A stretch of 64,000 nt of DNA from an uncultured Clostridia bacterium (lineage in GTDB: Bacteria; Bacillota; Clostridia; Oscillospirales; Ruminococcaceae): contig CANPYR010000001.1 in the NCBI GenBank assembly GCA_947588805.1, forward strand, positions 1 through 64,000, read 5' to 3'. The translations under genes were made by a program, and so were the position numbers. The notes below the pieces were generated by a model. The model saw only the letters and a list, made by a program, of their open reading frames with translations. It ran no database searches and was not told the DNA's origin. Positions 31,183-39,603 of this stretch are shown here, piece by piece (the first letter of the stretch is position 1; the number at the start of each line of letters is the position of its first letter).

Positions 31183-33510
31183 TCAGCTAAGAATTTCAAA
31201 CCTGTAGTTATAGTGCTCGTGCGTAAGCTCCTCGTAGTAATCGGTATCTATCCCGTCGGTTACTATTACCGTCGTGCCGGACGGAATATCGTCTCCGAGA
31301 TGTTCGCCGGAGCATACGCCGGGGATATTGGTTCGCTTATAGTATCCTATGTTTTTAGACGAGCAGTTATCCCCCGCTACAAGTCCGGTCACTGTGCAGT
31401 ATTCTCTCGTAACGACCTGACTTGAAGGCTTAAAGGTCTTTATCTCCTCGTTTTCTGCTATGTCCTTGAAGATATTAGACCACATATCCGGAGAACCGTA
31501 GCAGTTGTCGGTATCTATCTCGGTCGGGGTATCGTGACCTATCCAAAGACCGGTCACATACTCCGGCGTGCAGCCCATGAACCAGAGGTCGTTCCAGTCC
31601 TGAGTCGTACCTGTTTTCGCGATAAGCTCGACTCCGTCAAGCTTCGCCTTTCTTGCGGTACCTCTCGAACCCGATACTACCGTCTCCATCATCCTGTTCA
31701 TCACATAGGACGAGCCCTCGCTAATTACCATTTCGCCTGTATAGCGGTGGTTATATACTATCTCTCCGGTGTTGTCTATTATCCTTGAAATGAAGGTCGG
31801 TTCATAATAGTACCCGCCGTTTCCGAATATCTGATACGCCGCCGCCATATCAATAAGCCTTACGCCGTCGGTGAGCGCTCCTACGGACATAGGCGAGCGC
31901 GCAACGTCGGTGCTTCCGTCGCGATATAGTACAAGGCTGTCAAGATGAAGCTTATAATAGAGCTGCTCGAAGCACGCGGACGGCGTAAGAAGCTCCACTA
32001 TCTGCGCGGCGGTGGTATTAAGAGAGCGCTGCAGGCACTGATAAGTGAAGTTGAATTCCTTGCTCCATGAAGTCCTGTACGCTCCGGTAGTCGAATAGTT
32101 TCTCGGCCATGGACCTCCGTAGCCGTTTTCAAGCGAACTGTCCTTTATAAGAAGCGGAACGTCAAGAAATCTTGAGGACCAGGTGATTATATCCTTATCG
32201 ACTGCAAGAGAATAGGACGCGAGCGGCTTGATAGCCGAACCCGGCTGACGGGTGGACTGAGTAGCGCGGTTAAGGCAGAGCGGCGCTTCCTTCTCGCCTA
32301 TTCCTCCTACGACTCCAAGGACGCGCCCGGAATAGTCCATTACTATAAACGCGCTCTGAGGCACCTCGTGGTTTCCGTCCTCGGAAAAAGTATAGTAATC
32401 GAGATATTTTTCCTCTATTTTCTTCTGTATATCGAGATCCACGCAGGTGTAGACCTCGTAACCTCCCGAGCGAAGCTTTTCATACGCGTCCTCCCAGGTA
32501 ATTCCGTACTTGTCCATGAATATGTCGCAGCACTGATTTATTACCGAGTCGACATAATAGGACGATACGTCGTCGAAGTTTTCATACGCAGAAAGCTGAG
32601 AAGAATCGATCTTCTGATTATCCTCGGTCTTTGCATAGGACATGGAGCCGATAAGATTAAGCTCCTCGTTCATGGCTTCGTTATATTCGACCGTTGAAAT
32701 AGCGCCGTTATCAAGCATAATATCAAGTATTATCTTGAATCTCTTGCGGTTGTTGTCGGGATGCTTTATAGGATCGTTATTGGTCGGGGATCTTGTTATA
32801 GCCGCTATGCTGACCGCTTCCGCAAGACTCAGCTCGTCGCAGTCCTTGTTGTAATAATAGTTAGCCGCCGCCTGAACCCCGTAGATATTGTTATTCAGCG
32901 GCACGATATTAAGATAAGTTTCAAGAATATCGTCCTTTGTGTATTTCTTTTCAAGCTGTACCGCGCGGTACAGCTCTCTTAACTTTCTTGCGATTCCTGC
33001 AAATCTGTCCGCTTCATTATCTCCGGTCAGATTTTTTACCGTCTGCTGAGTTATCGTCGAACCGCCGCGCTTGAAGCCGGTGAGAGTATCGCGGAGCGCT
33101 GAAAGTATTCCCTGATAGTCCACTCCGTCATGACTGTAAAAACGCTCGTCCTCGGAATATACAAACGCGTCCTGAACCATCTGAGGGATATCCTCAAGAT
33201 TGCACCAGATTCTCTTTTCTCCTTCGCTTGTAAGGATATCGTAGGGTATCCACTCGTTTTTCTCGTTCTGGGCGTAGATATAAGTAGTATAGTTTGAAGA
33301 AACGTTATCAAGCACAACCTCCGAAGTTCCTTCCATCAGGTTGACGATATAAACCGTGAACGCCGAGCCGATTATCGTCACCGACAAAACGGCTACGAGA
33401 ATAATGCAGAGAAGAGCCGTACAAACCGTTCCAATAGTTTTTTTGATCGGCCGCAATATTTTTCTTACCGTTCTGCGGATTTTTTTAAGAGTCTGTAAAA
33501 AATTCTGCAA
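31183..33510 (-). CDS. Penicillin-binding protein 1A (transglycosylase/transpeptidase)
   Basis: A 775-residue class A PBP that polymerises and cross-links peptidoglycan. A cytoplasmic basic N-terminus and one membrane helix are followed by a GT51 domain (EDERFYSHDGVD, GGSTITQQTVKNL) and a transpeptidase domain with SXXK in QPGSAIKP, SLN in RSLNTT and KTG in AKTGTTQDW. The ORF-track start at 33594 coincides with the promoter -10, so it cannot be right. The TTG at 33510 (MQNFLQTL) has AAAGGAG 7 bp upstream and is chosen. Length is normal for the class. Confidence 0.94.
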   Translation of the reverse strand: MQNFLQTLKKIRRTVRKILRPIKKTIGTVCTALLCIILVAVLSVTIIGSAFTVYIVNLMEGTSEVVLDNVSSNYTTYIYAQNEKNEWIPYDILTSEGEKRIWCNLEDIPQMVQDAFVYSEDERFYSHDGVDYQGILSALRDTLTGFKRGGSTITQQTVKNLTGDNEADRFAGIARKLRELYRAVQLEKKYTKDDILETYLNIVPLNNNIYGVQAAANYYYNKDCDELSLAEAVSIAAITRSPTNNDPIKHPDNNRKRFKIILDIMLDNGAISTVEYNEAMNEELNLIGSMSYAKTEDNQKIDSSQLSAYENFDDVSSYYVDSVINQCCDIFMDKYGITWEDAYEKLRSGGYEVYTCVDLDIQKKIEEKYLDYYTFSEDGNHEVPQSAFIVMDYSGRVLGVVGGIGEKEAPLCLNRATQSTRQPGSAIKPLASYSLAVDKDIITWSSRFLDVPLLIKDSSLENGYGGPWPRNYSTTGAYRTSWSKEFNFTYQCLQRSLNTTAAQIVELLTPSACFEQLYYKLHLDSLVLYRDGSTDVARSPMSVGALTDGVRLIDMAAAYQIFGNGGYYYEPTFISRIIDNTGEIVYNHRYTGEMVISEGSSYVMNRMMETVVSGSRGTARKAKLDGVELIAKTGTTQDWNDLWFMGCTPEYVTGLWIGHDTPTEIDTDNCYGSPDMWSNIFKDIAENEEIKTFKPSSQVVTREYCTVTGLVAGDNCSSKNIGYYKRTNIPGVCSGEHLGDDIPSGTTVIVTDGIDTDYYEELTHEHYNYRFEILS

Positions 33511-33596
33511 AGCCAAATCTCCTTTCAGAAAAACCGAAATGTCATAAACCACCCTGTCGGCAAAGTCTCGCGCTTTTTTGAGCCTTCGCCGCAATA

Positions 33597-33625
33597 ATTA
33601 TAACATAATCCCCCGGCAAATTAAA
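33597..33625 (-). promoter_or_regulatory. Extended -10 promoter of the class A PBP gene
   Basis: On the minus strand TATAAT (33597-33602) with TGT before it; the -35 TTTAAT (33620-33625) at 17 bp is weak. This position rules out the TTG at 33594 as start codon. Confidence 0.65.
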
Positions 33626-33678
33626 GGGGAAAACGGAAACTGTAACTAAATTTTAATATTTTATCGCTCGGTATCTTT

Positions 33679-34269
33679 TCAGTGCGTCTTCTTAAGAAAG
33701 CTCTGCCTGTGCACGGGGCAGGGACCGTACTTTCTTATCATCTCGTAGTGAAGCGCGGTGCCGTAGCCCTTATGCTTTGAAAATCGGTACTCGGGATATT
33801 TTTCGTCAAGCTCTATCATGTATCTGTCCCTCGCCACCTTTGCAAGTATCGAAGCCGCGGCTACGCTCAAAGACGTGCCGTCGCCCTTAATTACCGCGCG
33901 GGGATTATAAATATCCGGAGTCTTATTTCCGTCTATCAAAGCTATGTCGTATCTTTTTCCGAGTCCCTCAGCCGCACGCTTCATAGCGAGCATAGCGGCG
34001 TTGAGAATATTTATTTCCTCTATCTCTTCTACCGTCGCAGTTGCGATACAGTAAGCCTCGGCGGTGTTTATGATAACGTCGAAAAGCTGCTCGCGCTTTT
34101 TTTCGCTGAGCTTTTTCGAGTCGTTTACTCCGGGTATATCCGCGTCCTTCGGAAGAATTACCGCCGCTGCGTAAACGTCTCCCGCAAGAGGTCCCCTACC
34201 CGCTTCATCAAGCCCGGCTATGACCGGAAAATCTTTCCGAAGCGCAAGATCGTATTCAAATAAAGTCAT
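33679..34269 (-). CDS. rnhB: Ribonuclease HII
   Basis: A 196-residue RNase HII that removes ribonucleotides from DNA and RNA from hybrids. Motifs: VIAGLDEAGRGPLAGDVYAAAVIL holds the first two acidic residues, VNDSKKLSEKKRE follows, and ALIDGNK and ASILAKVARDRYM carry the other Asp residues. It sits 12 bp downstream of rbgA, the usual Firmicute order rplS-(lepB)-rbgA-rnhB. ATG 34269; the ribosome binding site is weak. Confidence 0.96.
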   Translation of the reverse strand: MTLFEYDLALRKDFPVIAGLDEAGRGPLAGDVYAAAVILPKDADIPGVNDSKKLSEKKREQLFDVIINTAEAYCIATATVEEIEEINILNAAMLAMKRAAEGLGKRYDIALIDGNKTPDIYNPRAVIKGDGTSLSVAAASILAKVARDRYMIELDEKYPEYRFSKHKGYGTALHYEMIRKYGPCPVHRQSFLKKTH

Positions 34270-34281
34270 AAATTTATATCT

Positions 34282-35100
34282 TCAAGGCGCTTCAAGCGTT
34301 ATCCTTCCTAATTTTCCCGCGCGGTATTCATCCAAAAGGATCGCCGCCGCGCGCTCGGTATCTATCTCGCCGCCGGAAATAAGAAATCCTCTTCTGCGCC
34401 CTATCCTTTCAAGTATATCAAGATCCAAGTCTTCATCCGTGAATTTAATTCCGTACCTCGTCTCCAATGCCCCCGGAGCGGAACGACGTAAAACGCTTAT
34501 AAATGCAAGCGATAACGTCTCGGTATCAAGTATCTGGTCCTTGACCGCGCCGGTAACGGCAAGGGCGATCCCGACCGTTCGGTCCTCAAATTTCGGAGCG
34601 AGCACCCCGGGGGTATCCAAAAGCTCGAAATCTGATTCAAGCTTTATCCACTGCTTAGTTCTCGTAACGCCCGGCCTGTCCTCGACCTTAGCGCTTTTCG
34701 AGCCGCTTAAACGGTTTATGAGCGCGGATTTTCCTACGTTTGGTATCCCGACCGTCATAATTCTTGCCGAGCGGCCGACCATCCCCTTTTCGCGCCATTT
34801 CTCGGTTTCATCCTTTAAAAGCTCCCTTAACGCCGGAAGCACTCTCTTACAGCCCTTCCCGCTCTTGCAGTCTGTAGCGACCGCAGCGATCCCGTCGCTT
34901 TTATAATATCCTATCCACCTGTCGGTCATTTCCTCCGAAGCCGCGTCGGATTTATTCAAAACTATCAGTCTCGGCTTATTTCCCAAAAGCCCCGCTATCT
35001 CCGGATTTTTGGAAGAGCGGGGAATTCTTGCGTCTGTAACTTCTATAACCGCGTCCACAAGACTAAGGTTTTCGGATATGAGCCTTCTCGTTTTGGACAT
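34282..35100 (-). CDS. rbgA: Ribosome biogenesis GTPase (RbgA/YlqF)
   Basis: A circularly permuted GTPase needed for late 50S assembly. The order of motifs is G4 (NKSD), then G1 (GIPNVGKSALIN), G2 (RPGVT) and G3 (DTPG), as in YlqF. The ORF from ATG 35100 gives 272 residues, but the conserved family N-terminus NIQWFPGHM is encoded in frame just upstream (35100-35124) and would be lost. No ATG, GTG or TTG lies in frame between it and the TGA at 35152. The codon ATA at 35143-35145 is about 10 bp from an AAGGA site and could be a rare start; a base error is the other explanation. Confidence 0.93.
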   Translation of the reverse strand: MSKTRRLISENLSLVDAVIEVTDARIPRSSKNPEIAGLLGNKPRLIVLNKSDAASEEMTDRWIGYYKSDGIAAVATDCKSGKGCKRVLPALRELLKDETEKWREKGMVGRSARIMTVGIPNVGKSALINRLSGSKSAKVEDRPGVTRTKQWIKLESDFELLDTPGVLAPKFEDRTVGIALAVTGAVKDQILDTETLSLAFISVLRRSAPGALETRYGIKFTDEDLDLDILERIGRRRGFLISGGEIDTERAAAILLDEYRAGKLGRITLEAP

Positions 35101-35293
35101 ATGTCCCGGGAACCACTGTATATTAAGATTTTCGTAATTTTCTATCTCAGATCATTCCTTTTTTAAGCGTTACAGGGGCGCTCCCGTTACGCGCATATCA
35201 TTTCAAATATTTAAATTCTTCGCCGAAAGTAAGCGCCTGAAATTCCGAGTCAGATTTCCGACTTCTTGTCCGGAACGTACGAGCGATCCTGCA

Positions 35294-35848
35294 TTACAGC
35301 CTTCCGAATTTTTCAAGCGGCAAAATCCTGAAGACCGCCCTTCCGAGGATATCGTCCCTTGATACGAAGCCGACAAAGCTGCTTCTTGAATCGGTGGAGT
35401 GCTGACGGTTATCGCCAAGGACGAAATAATAACCCTGCGGCACCGTAAGGGGATATTCAAAACCGCTCTCAGAGTCGGTCGTTATATTCTCTATCCCGTC
35501 CACGGTAAATTCTTTCCCGTCTACATATACCTTCCCGGCTTCAAAATCTATATCTACCTGCTGTCCTCCGACCGCAGCAACTCTTTTTACAATTACCTCG
35601 CCCAGTCCCTCGCAGTTGCATGCTACCACGTCGCCCTGCGCAGGTTCCCTTCCTACGGACAGAAGTATCAGCATATCGTCCTCGTAAAGGGTGGATTCCA
35701 TCGAGCGGCCGTTTACTATCGCAGTCCGTCCGACGTATGTAAAGCAGAGTATCACAAAAAGCATCGTTATACAGACCGTTTTGAGCCAGTCAAGCAGCTC
35801 GTCCCAGAAAGCGTCGTGATTTCTGTGAATTTTAAAATCGGAAAACAT
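35294..35848 (-). CDS. lepB: Signal peptidase I (second copy)
   Basis: A 184-residue type I signal peptidase that removes signal peptides at the membrane. One N-terminal membrane helix; catalytic Ser in SMESTLYEDDMLIL (about residue 50), catalytic Lys in VIVKRVAAVGG, and GDNRQHSTDSR near the C-terminus. It lies 16 bp downstream of another lepB with about 55-60 percent similar sequence by eye, so this is a tandem pair. Start ATG 35848 with GGAGGCATAT upstream. Confidence 0.95.
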   Translation of the reverse strand: MFSDFKIHRNHDAFWDELLDWLKTVCITMLFVILCFTYVGRTAIVNGRSMESTLYEDDMLILLSVGREPAQGDVVACNCEGLGEVIVKRVAAVGGQQVDIDFEAGKVYVDGKEFTVDGIENITTDSESGFEYPLTVPQGYYFVLGDNRQHSTDSRSSFVGFVSRDDILGRAVFRILPLEKFGRL

Positions 35849-35864
35849 ATATGCCTCCGTTTTA

Positions 35865-36419
35865 TCAGAAGGTCCTTATACTCTTAAACGGATAAAGTCT
35901 GATTACCGCCTTCCCGAGAATGTCCTCGCGGTCGATGAGCCCTACTTCGGGGCTTCTTGAATCCTTTGAGTTCTGCCTGTTGTCGCCGAGCACCAGATAT
36001 TTCCCCTCCGGTACGGTAAAGTTATCATAGGTAACTCCCTCGTAAAGAGTGGTTATGTTCTCTATGCCGTCGACGATAAATTCCTCGCCGTCTACATATA
36101 CCTTCCCGGCTTCAAAATCTACCGTAACGGTCTGACCGCCCACGGCGGCGATCCTCTTTACGATAACCTTTCCAAGACTGTAGGCGTTGCAGGCGATTAT
36201 ATCCCCTTGCCTCGGCTTATAGAGGAAGGAGCGGAGTATCAGAAGATCTCCGTTCTGAAGCGTAGGCTGCATCGAAGGGCCGTTTACCCATGCGTCTCTT
36301 GCAACAAAGGTAAAAATGAGCAAAATTATAGCCATCGTGCAGCATATTACCTTCGCGTAGTCAAGAATTTCGTCGATAAGCGGCTGTTTTTTCTTTGGGG
36401 TTGTTTCTTTTTTCATCAT
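35865..36419 (-). CDS. lepB: Signal peptidase I (first copy)
   Basis: A 184-residue type I signal peptidase. N-terminal cytoplasmic basic stretch (KKETTPKKKQPL), one membrane helix, catalytic Ser in SMQPTLQNGDLLIL, Lys in VIVKRIAAVGG and GDNRQNSKDSR. First gene after a SigA-type promoter; the next genes in the unit are the second lepB, rbgA and rnhB. Two ATGs in tandem at the start; ribosome binding site AGAAGTGAT. Confidence 0.95.
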   Translation of the reverse strand: MMKKETTPKKKQPLIDEILDYAKVICCTMAIILLIFTFVARDAWVNGPSMQPTLQNGDLLILRSFLYKPRQGDIIACNAYSLGKVIVKRIAAVGGQTVTVDFEAGKVYVDGEEFIVDGIENITTLYEGVTYDNFTVPEGKYLVLGDNRQNSKDSRSPEVGLIDREDILGKAVIRLYPFKSIRTF

Positions 36420-36448
36420 ATCACTTCTTTGGTCAATTTATAATAGAT

Positions 36449-36477
36449 AGTATACCATAGCTTTACCAAAAAATCAA
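36449..36477 (-). promoter_or_regulatory. SigA-type promoter of lepB-lepB-rbgA-rnhB
   Basis: On the minus strand TTGATT (36472-36477), 17 bp, TATACT (36449-36454) with TGG before the -10. The leader is 30 nt. Confidence 0.8.
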
Positions 36478-36515
36478 GAGGTTATAATACCATTTTTAGA
36501 AGCCGTCGAATACGC

Positions 36516-36552
36516 CGAAAAAGAAAAGAAGCCCGTCTAAAATCAGGACTTC
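36516..36552 (-). terminator. Terminator after rplS
   Basis: On the minus strand GAAGTCC and GGGCTTC form a stem, followed by TTTTCTTTTT. It separates rplS from the lepB unit, which has its own promoter. Confidence 0.85.
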
Positions 36553-36581
36553 TTTTTCGTTTTCAGGATCTTTCGGCCCGA

Positions 36582-36932
36582 TTATCTCAGGGCGTCCTTG
36601 GTCTTGGCGGCCTTGCCGACGCGGTCTCTTAAGTAGTAGAGCTTTGCTCGTCTTACAGTGGCCTTTCTTACGACCTCTACCTTCTCAACTACGGGAGAAT
36701 GAAGCGGGAATACTCTTTCGCAGCCGCAGCCGTGCGCGACTCTTCTGACGGTGAAGGTCTCGCTTACGCCGCCGTGCTTGCGTGCGATAACCGTTCCTTC
36801 AAACGCCTGTATTCTCGACTTGTCGCCTTCCTGGATCCTTACCGATACCCTTACGGTATCGCCGATGGAAAATTCAGGAACATTTTCCTTCAGAGAAGAA
36901 TTGGAAATGATCTTTAAACCGTCCAATTTCAA
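36582..36932 (-). CDS. rplS: 50S ribosomal protein L19
   Basis: A 116-residue L19 at the 30S-50S interface. Family marks: [26 protein letters not shown] and [34 protein letters not shown]. It is monocistronic with a long leader (about 165 nt) and its own promoter. ATG 36932 follows AAAGGAGGTTTTGAA. Confidence 0.97.
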   Translation of the reverse strand: MKLDGLKIISNSSLKENVPEFSIGDTVRVSVRIQEGDKSRIQAFEGTVIARKHGGVSETFTVRRVAHGCGCERVFPLHSPVVEKVEVVRKATVRRAKLYYLRDRVGKAAKTKDALR

Positions 36933-37095
36933 AACCTCCTTTTTTCTTCAGACATTCATTCACCCCAGCCGGCCGCAACGGGGCCGCTTTATATAGAGCA
37001 ATCCTGCTCAGTCGGGGTCAGCGGACTGTCAGCTTTAGCTTCGCAACTAAATCCTACCCCAAAACGGAAGTCATTTTCGGGCAGACTAAATGCTT
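36933..37095 (-). promoter_or_regulatory. Structured 5' leader of rplS (possible L19 leader)
   Basis: The transcript between the promoter and rplS is about 160 nt and can fold: GGCC pairs with GGCC around a short loop, CCCC of GACCCCGA with GGGG of CTGGGGTG, and GAGCAGGATTGCTC forms a local hairpin. Firmicutes are known to carry an autoregulatory L19 leader here. The fold was judged by eye only. Confidence 0.5.
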
Positions 37096-37099
37096 TAAT

Positions 37100-37128
37100 A
37101 TTATAACATATTCCAGGCTCTGAATCAA
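37100..37128 (-). promoter_or_regulatory. SigA-type promoter of rplS
   Basis: On the minus strand TTGATT (37123-37128), 17 bp, TATAAT (37100-37105), with TGT before the -10 (extended). Confidence 0.85.
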
Positions 37129-37187
37129 TAGTGGAAAACGTAAAATTTTAATTTAAAAACAGCGGCAAAAATGTAAAAAATGTACAA

Positions 37188-37736
37188 TCAGCCGTCAAGA
37201 AAGCAGGACAGAGCCATGAAAAAGAAGGTCATGACCGACGACGGTGAAAAGACTTCCGAAGAAACCGCCGCATAATACGCCGCAGCCGATAATATCAGCA
37301 TTACGGAAACGATAGATACCGTTCCCGAGATTTTTCTCCCGACTAAGGCTTCAAGGATCTTCCCGCCGTCGAAATACGATACCGGCAGAAGATTAAAAGC
37401 TCCGAGCGCAAGGTTTACGGCGCGAGCTTCGTTTTTTAACAGCGCCGCTAAAATAAAATTCACCGCCGGGCCGGAAAGATAAATAATTATCCCGGTAATC
37501 TTCGGCATAAAGTCAAGCCCGCGCGCGGATATTTTTATCCCGCCGCCGTAGAGCCTTATCCCCTCAAATCCTATCCCCGATATCTTCATCGCCGCTATAT
37601 GCCCGAGCTCGTGCAAAATGCAGAAAATCAGCGACATGACTCCGAGATCGTTGTCTTTTAAAGACGTAAGCGCGAGGGTGAAAAAGAATCCGAAAGTGAT
37701 TTCAAAATCAAAGCCCTTTATATCAATTTTAAGCAT
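37188..37736 (-). CDS. M50 site-2 protease, SpoIVFB-like
   Basis: A 182-residue membrane metalloprotease. ILHELGHIAAM carries the zinc-binding HEXXH (about residue 47), and NLLPVSYFDGGKIL the third ligand. Four to five membrane helices and no CBS domain. It resembles SpoIVFB, which activates a sporulation sigma factor, but the short length and lack of the C-terminal domain leave the role open. The gene lies about 100 bp downstream of the spoVM-like gene, which fits a sporulation setting. Confidence 0.87.
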   Translation of the reverse strand: MLKIDIKGFDFEITFGFFFTLALTSLKDNDLGVMSLIFCILHELGHIAAMKISGIGFEGIRLYGGGIKISARGLDFMPKITGIIIYLSGPAVNFILAALLKNEARAVNLALGAFNLLPVSYFDGGKILEALVGRKISGTVSIVSVMLILSAAAYYAAVSSEVFSPSSVMTFFFMALSCFLDG

Positions 37737-37767
37737 GATAAATTATATTTATCCGAAAATCAAAAAA

Positions 37768-37820
37768 TTCCGGGTAATTTATGCGGGCAGGACCGGAAAA
37801 GATCCGATTCGCCCGCATAC
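37768..37820 (-). terminator. Probable terminator after spoVM
   Basis: On the minus strand ATGCGGGC (37811-37818) and GCCCGCAT (37781-37788) form an 8 bp GC-rich stem with a 22 nt loop; the run ATTTTTT follows 14 nt later. The distance to the T run is longer than usual. Confidence 0.5.
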
Positions 37821-37840
37821 GGCGTTGAATTTAAAATAAA

Positions 37841-37927
37841 CTACGCCTTATGTTCCTTAGATACGCCGAAAATAAGGCGCAACAATCCCGCGACAAGTCC
37901 GCAGGGCTTCTTAACGATTACCTTCAT
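37841..37927 (-). CDS. spoVM: Stage V sporulation protein M-like peptide (28 aa)
   Basis: Not in the ORF track because of its size. The frame reads MKVIVKKPCGLVAGLLRLIF, then GVSKEHKA. Bacillus SpoVM (26 residues) has the same shape: a Lys-rich start, Lys-Pro, a Gly, and an amphipathic helix with Leu-Arg before a Gly and a charged end. SpoVM binds the curved forespore membrane and anchors the spore coat base. ATG 37927 follows GGGAGG, 5 bp away. Synteny supports it: in Bacillus spoVM lies downstream of prkC and rsgA, as here. Cys at position 9 is unusual. Confidence 0.78.
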   Translation of the reverse strand: MKVIVKKPCGLVAGLLRLIFGVSKEHKA

Positions 37928-38075
37928 GGCTTCCTCCCGAATATGTAATATTGCGGCAATTTTCTCCGCTTCTATATTGTATTCCTATTCGGCAGTTTAG
38001 GTGAGAATAAAAAAGAGATGTTCGGGAATGCTTTGCAAAATATAAATAAAGGACTTCAGACAAATAAACGGCAAT

Positions 38076-38657
38076 CTATCTTTTTCTTCCAAAATATCTG
38101 AAGACTTTTTTCTTGTATTCCGTATACTCGTCTCCGAATGTTTCAAGCAAAAATTCTTCCTCAACATATACTATCTGCAAATGATACATGATAACCGCAA
38201 AAGCGGTCAGAACGCAGAGTATCGGGTTAAAATACATCAACAACATCCCGATATCAAAAAGGTCAAATCCTAAAAAAGCAGGATTTCGGCTGAATCGGTA
38301 AATGCCGTTTGTTACAAGCTCGGTTTTATCGCTTTTGGAAACTCCCGCGCGCCGGTTGTCCCGCATAGTCAGCATTGCGATAATAAATATAATTATTCCC
38401 GCGGCGCACATCGCAGCTCCGATGATTCTGACGGCGAAAGGACTGTGATTTGCGTCGTGAATAATACTTATGATTTCCGCTGCTACAACAAGTATAGCAG
38501 CTATCTTCATGGCGACTTCCACAAATTTTGAAAATCCGGATTTGTCCTTGCCGATCTGGTCGGTCCGAATCCCCTGCATTTTTTGAGAAAGCATTTTTGC
38601 ATAATAACAGACGTAGTGAACAATTAAAGCCGCCATGGATATTATTTTAAATACCAA
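38076..38657 (-). CDS. Isoprenylcysteine carboxyl methyltransferase-like membrane protein
   Basis: A 193-residue membrane protein with four to five helices and the ICMT/PEMT C-terminal signature: GIYRFSRNPAFLGFDLFDIG, then HLQIVYVEEEFLLETFGDEYTEYKKKVFRYFG. Bacterial members methylate small lipids or unknown substrates with SAM. The start is TTG 38657 with AAAGGAGAAAATCG upstream. It sits between rsgA and spoVM, a place where Bacillus has rpe and thiN. Confidence 0.87.
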   Translation of the reverse strand: MVFKIISMAALIVHYVCYYAKMLSQKMQGIRTDQIGKDKSGFSKFVEVAMKIAAILVVAAEIISIIHDANHSPFAVRIIGAAMCAAGIIIFIIAMLTMRDNRRAGVSKSDKTELVTNGIYRFSRNPAFLGFDLFDIGMLLMYFNPILCVLTAFAVIMYHLQIVYVEEEFLLETFGDEYTEYKKKVFRYFGRKR

Positions 38658-38724
38658 CGATTTTCTCCTTTTAGAAATCCTTCTTACACAATCCGTCCGT
38701 CAAGCGTCGAATCGCTTAATAACG

Positions 38725-39603
38725 TCACTTTTTAAAATTCCAAGGCTTAAGCTTTTCGGCTTCTGCGTACATCTCGACATAAGAGCGATGTCTTGACTCA
38801 CAAATGATCCCCTCTCTGAGCGCTTCTAAAATCGCGCAGCCCTGCTCGGTCCTGTGGGAGCAGTCGTTGAATCTGCACTTACCGATAAACTGCTCAAATT
38901 CCGGGAAGCAGTCCTGCAAGCTGTCCTTATATATAACGTCGTAGCGATCTGTGGAGAAAGCCGCGAAGCCCGGCGTATCGGCCAAAAAACCGCCGCCGGG
39001 AAGCGGGAAGATATCCGTCCTTCGCGTGGTGTTTTTACCGCGCCGAAGCTTTCTGCTGATATCCCCGGTCTTAGCGCCCGCGCCGGGGATGAGATTGTTT
39101 AATAAAGATGATTTCCCTACTCCGGAATTTCCGCAAAGCGCGGAAAATTTCCCGCTGAGGGCTTTTTTCACATCCTCAGCGCCCTCTCCCGTGACGTTAT
39201 CGACCGAGAAGGTCGGAAAGATATCGCGGTAAAGCCCGACGTATTTCTCAGCGTCGCCAAGGTCGGATTTTGTGAAAACCATTACCGGCAGTATCCCTTT
39301 AAATACCGATACCGCCGTGAATTTATCAAGATTTAATATATTCGGCGGCGGGGAGACGGCGGAGGATACGAACACTATCTGATCAAGATTTGCAAGCGGC
39401 GGGCGAACGATCTCGTTTTTACGCGGGAGTATGTCTTTGATCACATACTCCCCCGCCGCGATTTCCGTTTCGACCGTATCTCCGCAGTACGGCGACTTAT
39501 CCTTTGCCCTAAGCGCTCCGCGCGCCGTGCAGGTAAATTCCTCGCCGCTCTCCGAAAGCACCTTGAAGCTCCCGCCGTATGCGCTTATTACCCTTCCTCT
39601 CAT
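38725..39603 (-). CDS. rsgA: Small ribosomal subunit biogenesis GTPase RsgA
   Basis: A 292-residue circularly permuted GTPase that checks maturation of the 30S subunit. N-terminal OB-fold (GRVISAYGGSFKVL), G4 FTKSDLGD, G1 GNSGVGKSSLLNNL, G3 DTPGF and the zinc motif CRFNDCSHRTEQGC. The ATG at 39603 overlaps the prkC stop codon (TAATG), so translation is likely coupled; the track's 39609 start is an upstream GTG. Standard neighbour of prkC and stp. Confidence 0.95.
   Translation of the reverse strand: MRGRVISAYGGSFKVLSESGEEFTCTARGALRAKDKSPYCGDTVETEIAAGEYVIKDILPRKNEIVRPPLANLDQIVFVSSAVSPPPNILNLDKFTAVSVFKGILPVMVFTKSDLGDAEKYVGLYRDIFPTFSVDNVTGEGAEDVKKALSGKFSALCGNSGVGKSSLLNNLIPGAGAKTGDISRKLRRGKNTTRRTDIFPLPGGGFLADTPGFAAFSTDRYDVIYKDSLQDCFPEFEQFIGKCRFNDCSHRTEQGCAILEALREGIICESRHRSYVEMYAEAEKLKPWNFKK

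Noticed and set aside
35155-35200. Hairpin GCGTTAC/GTTACGC upstream of rbgA
   Set aside because: The two halves are mirror images, not reverse complements, so they cannot pair.
37928-38075. SigE-type promoter for the spoVM-like gene
   Set aside because: AATACAAT lies upstream, close to the SigE -10, but no matching -35 at the right distance was seen.
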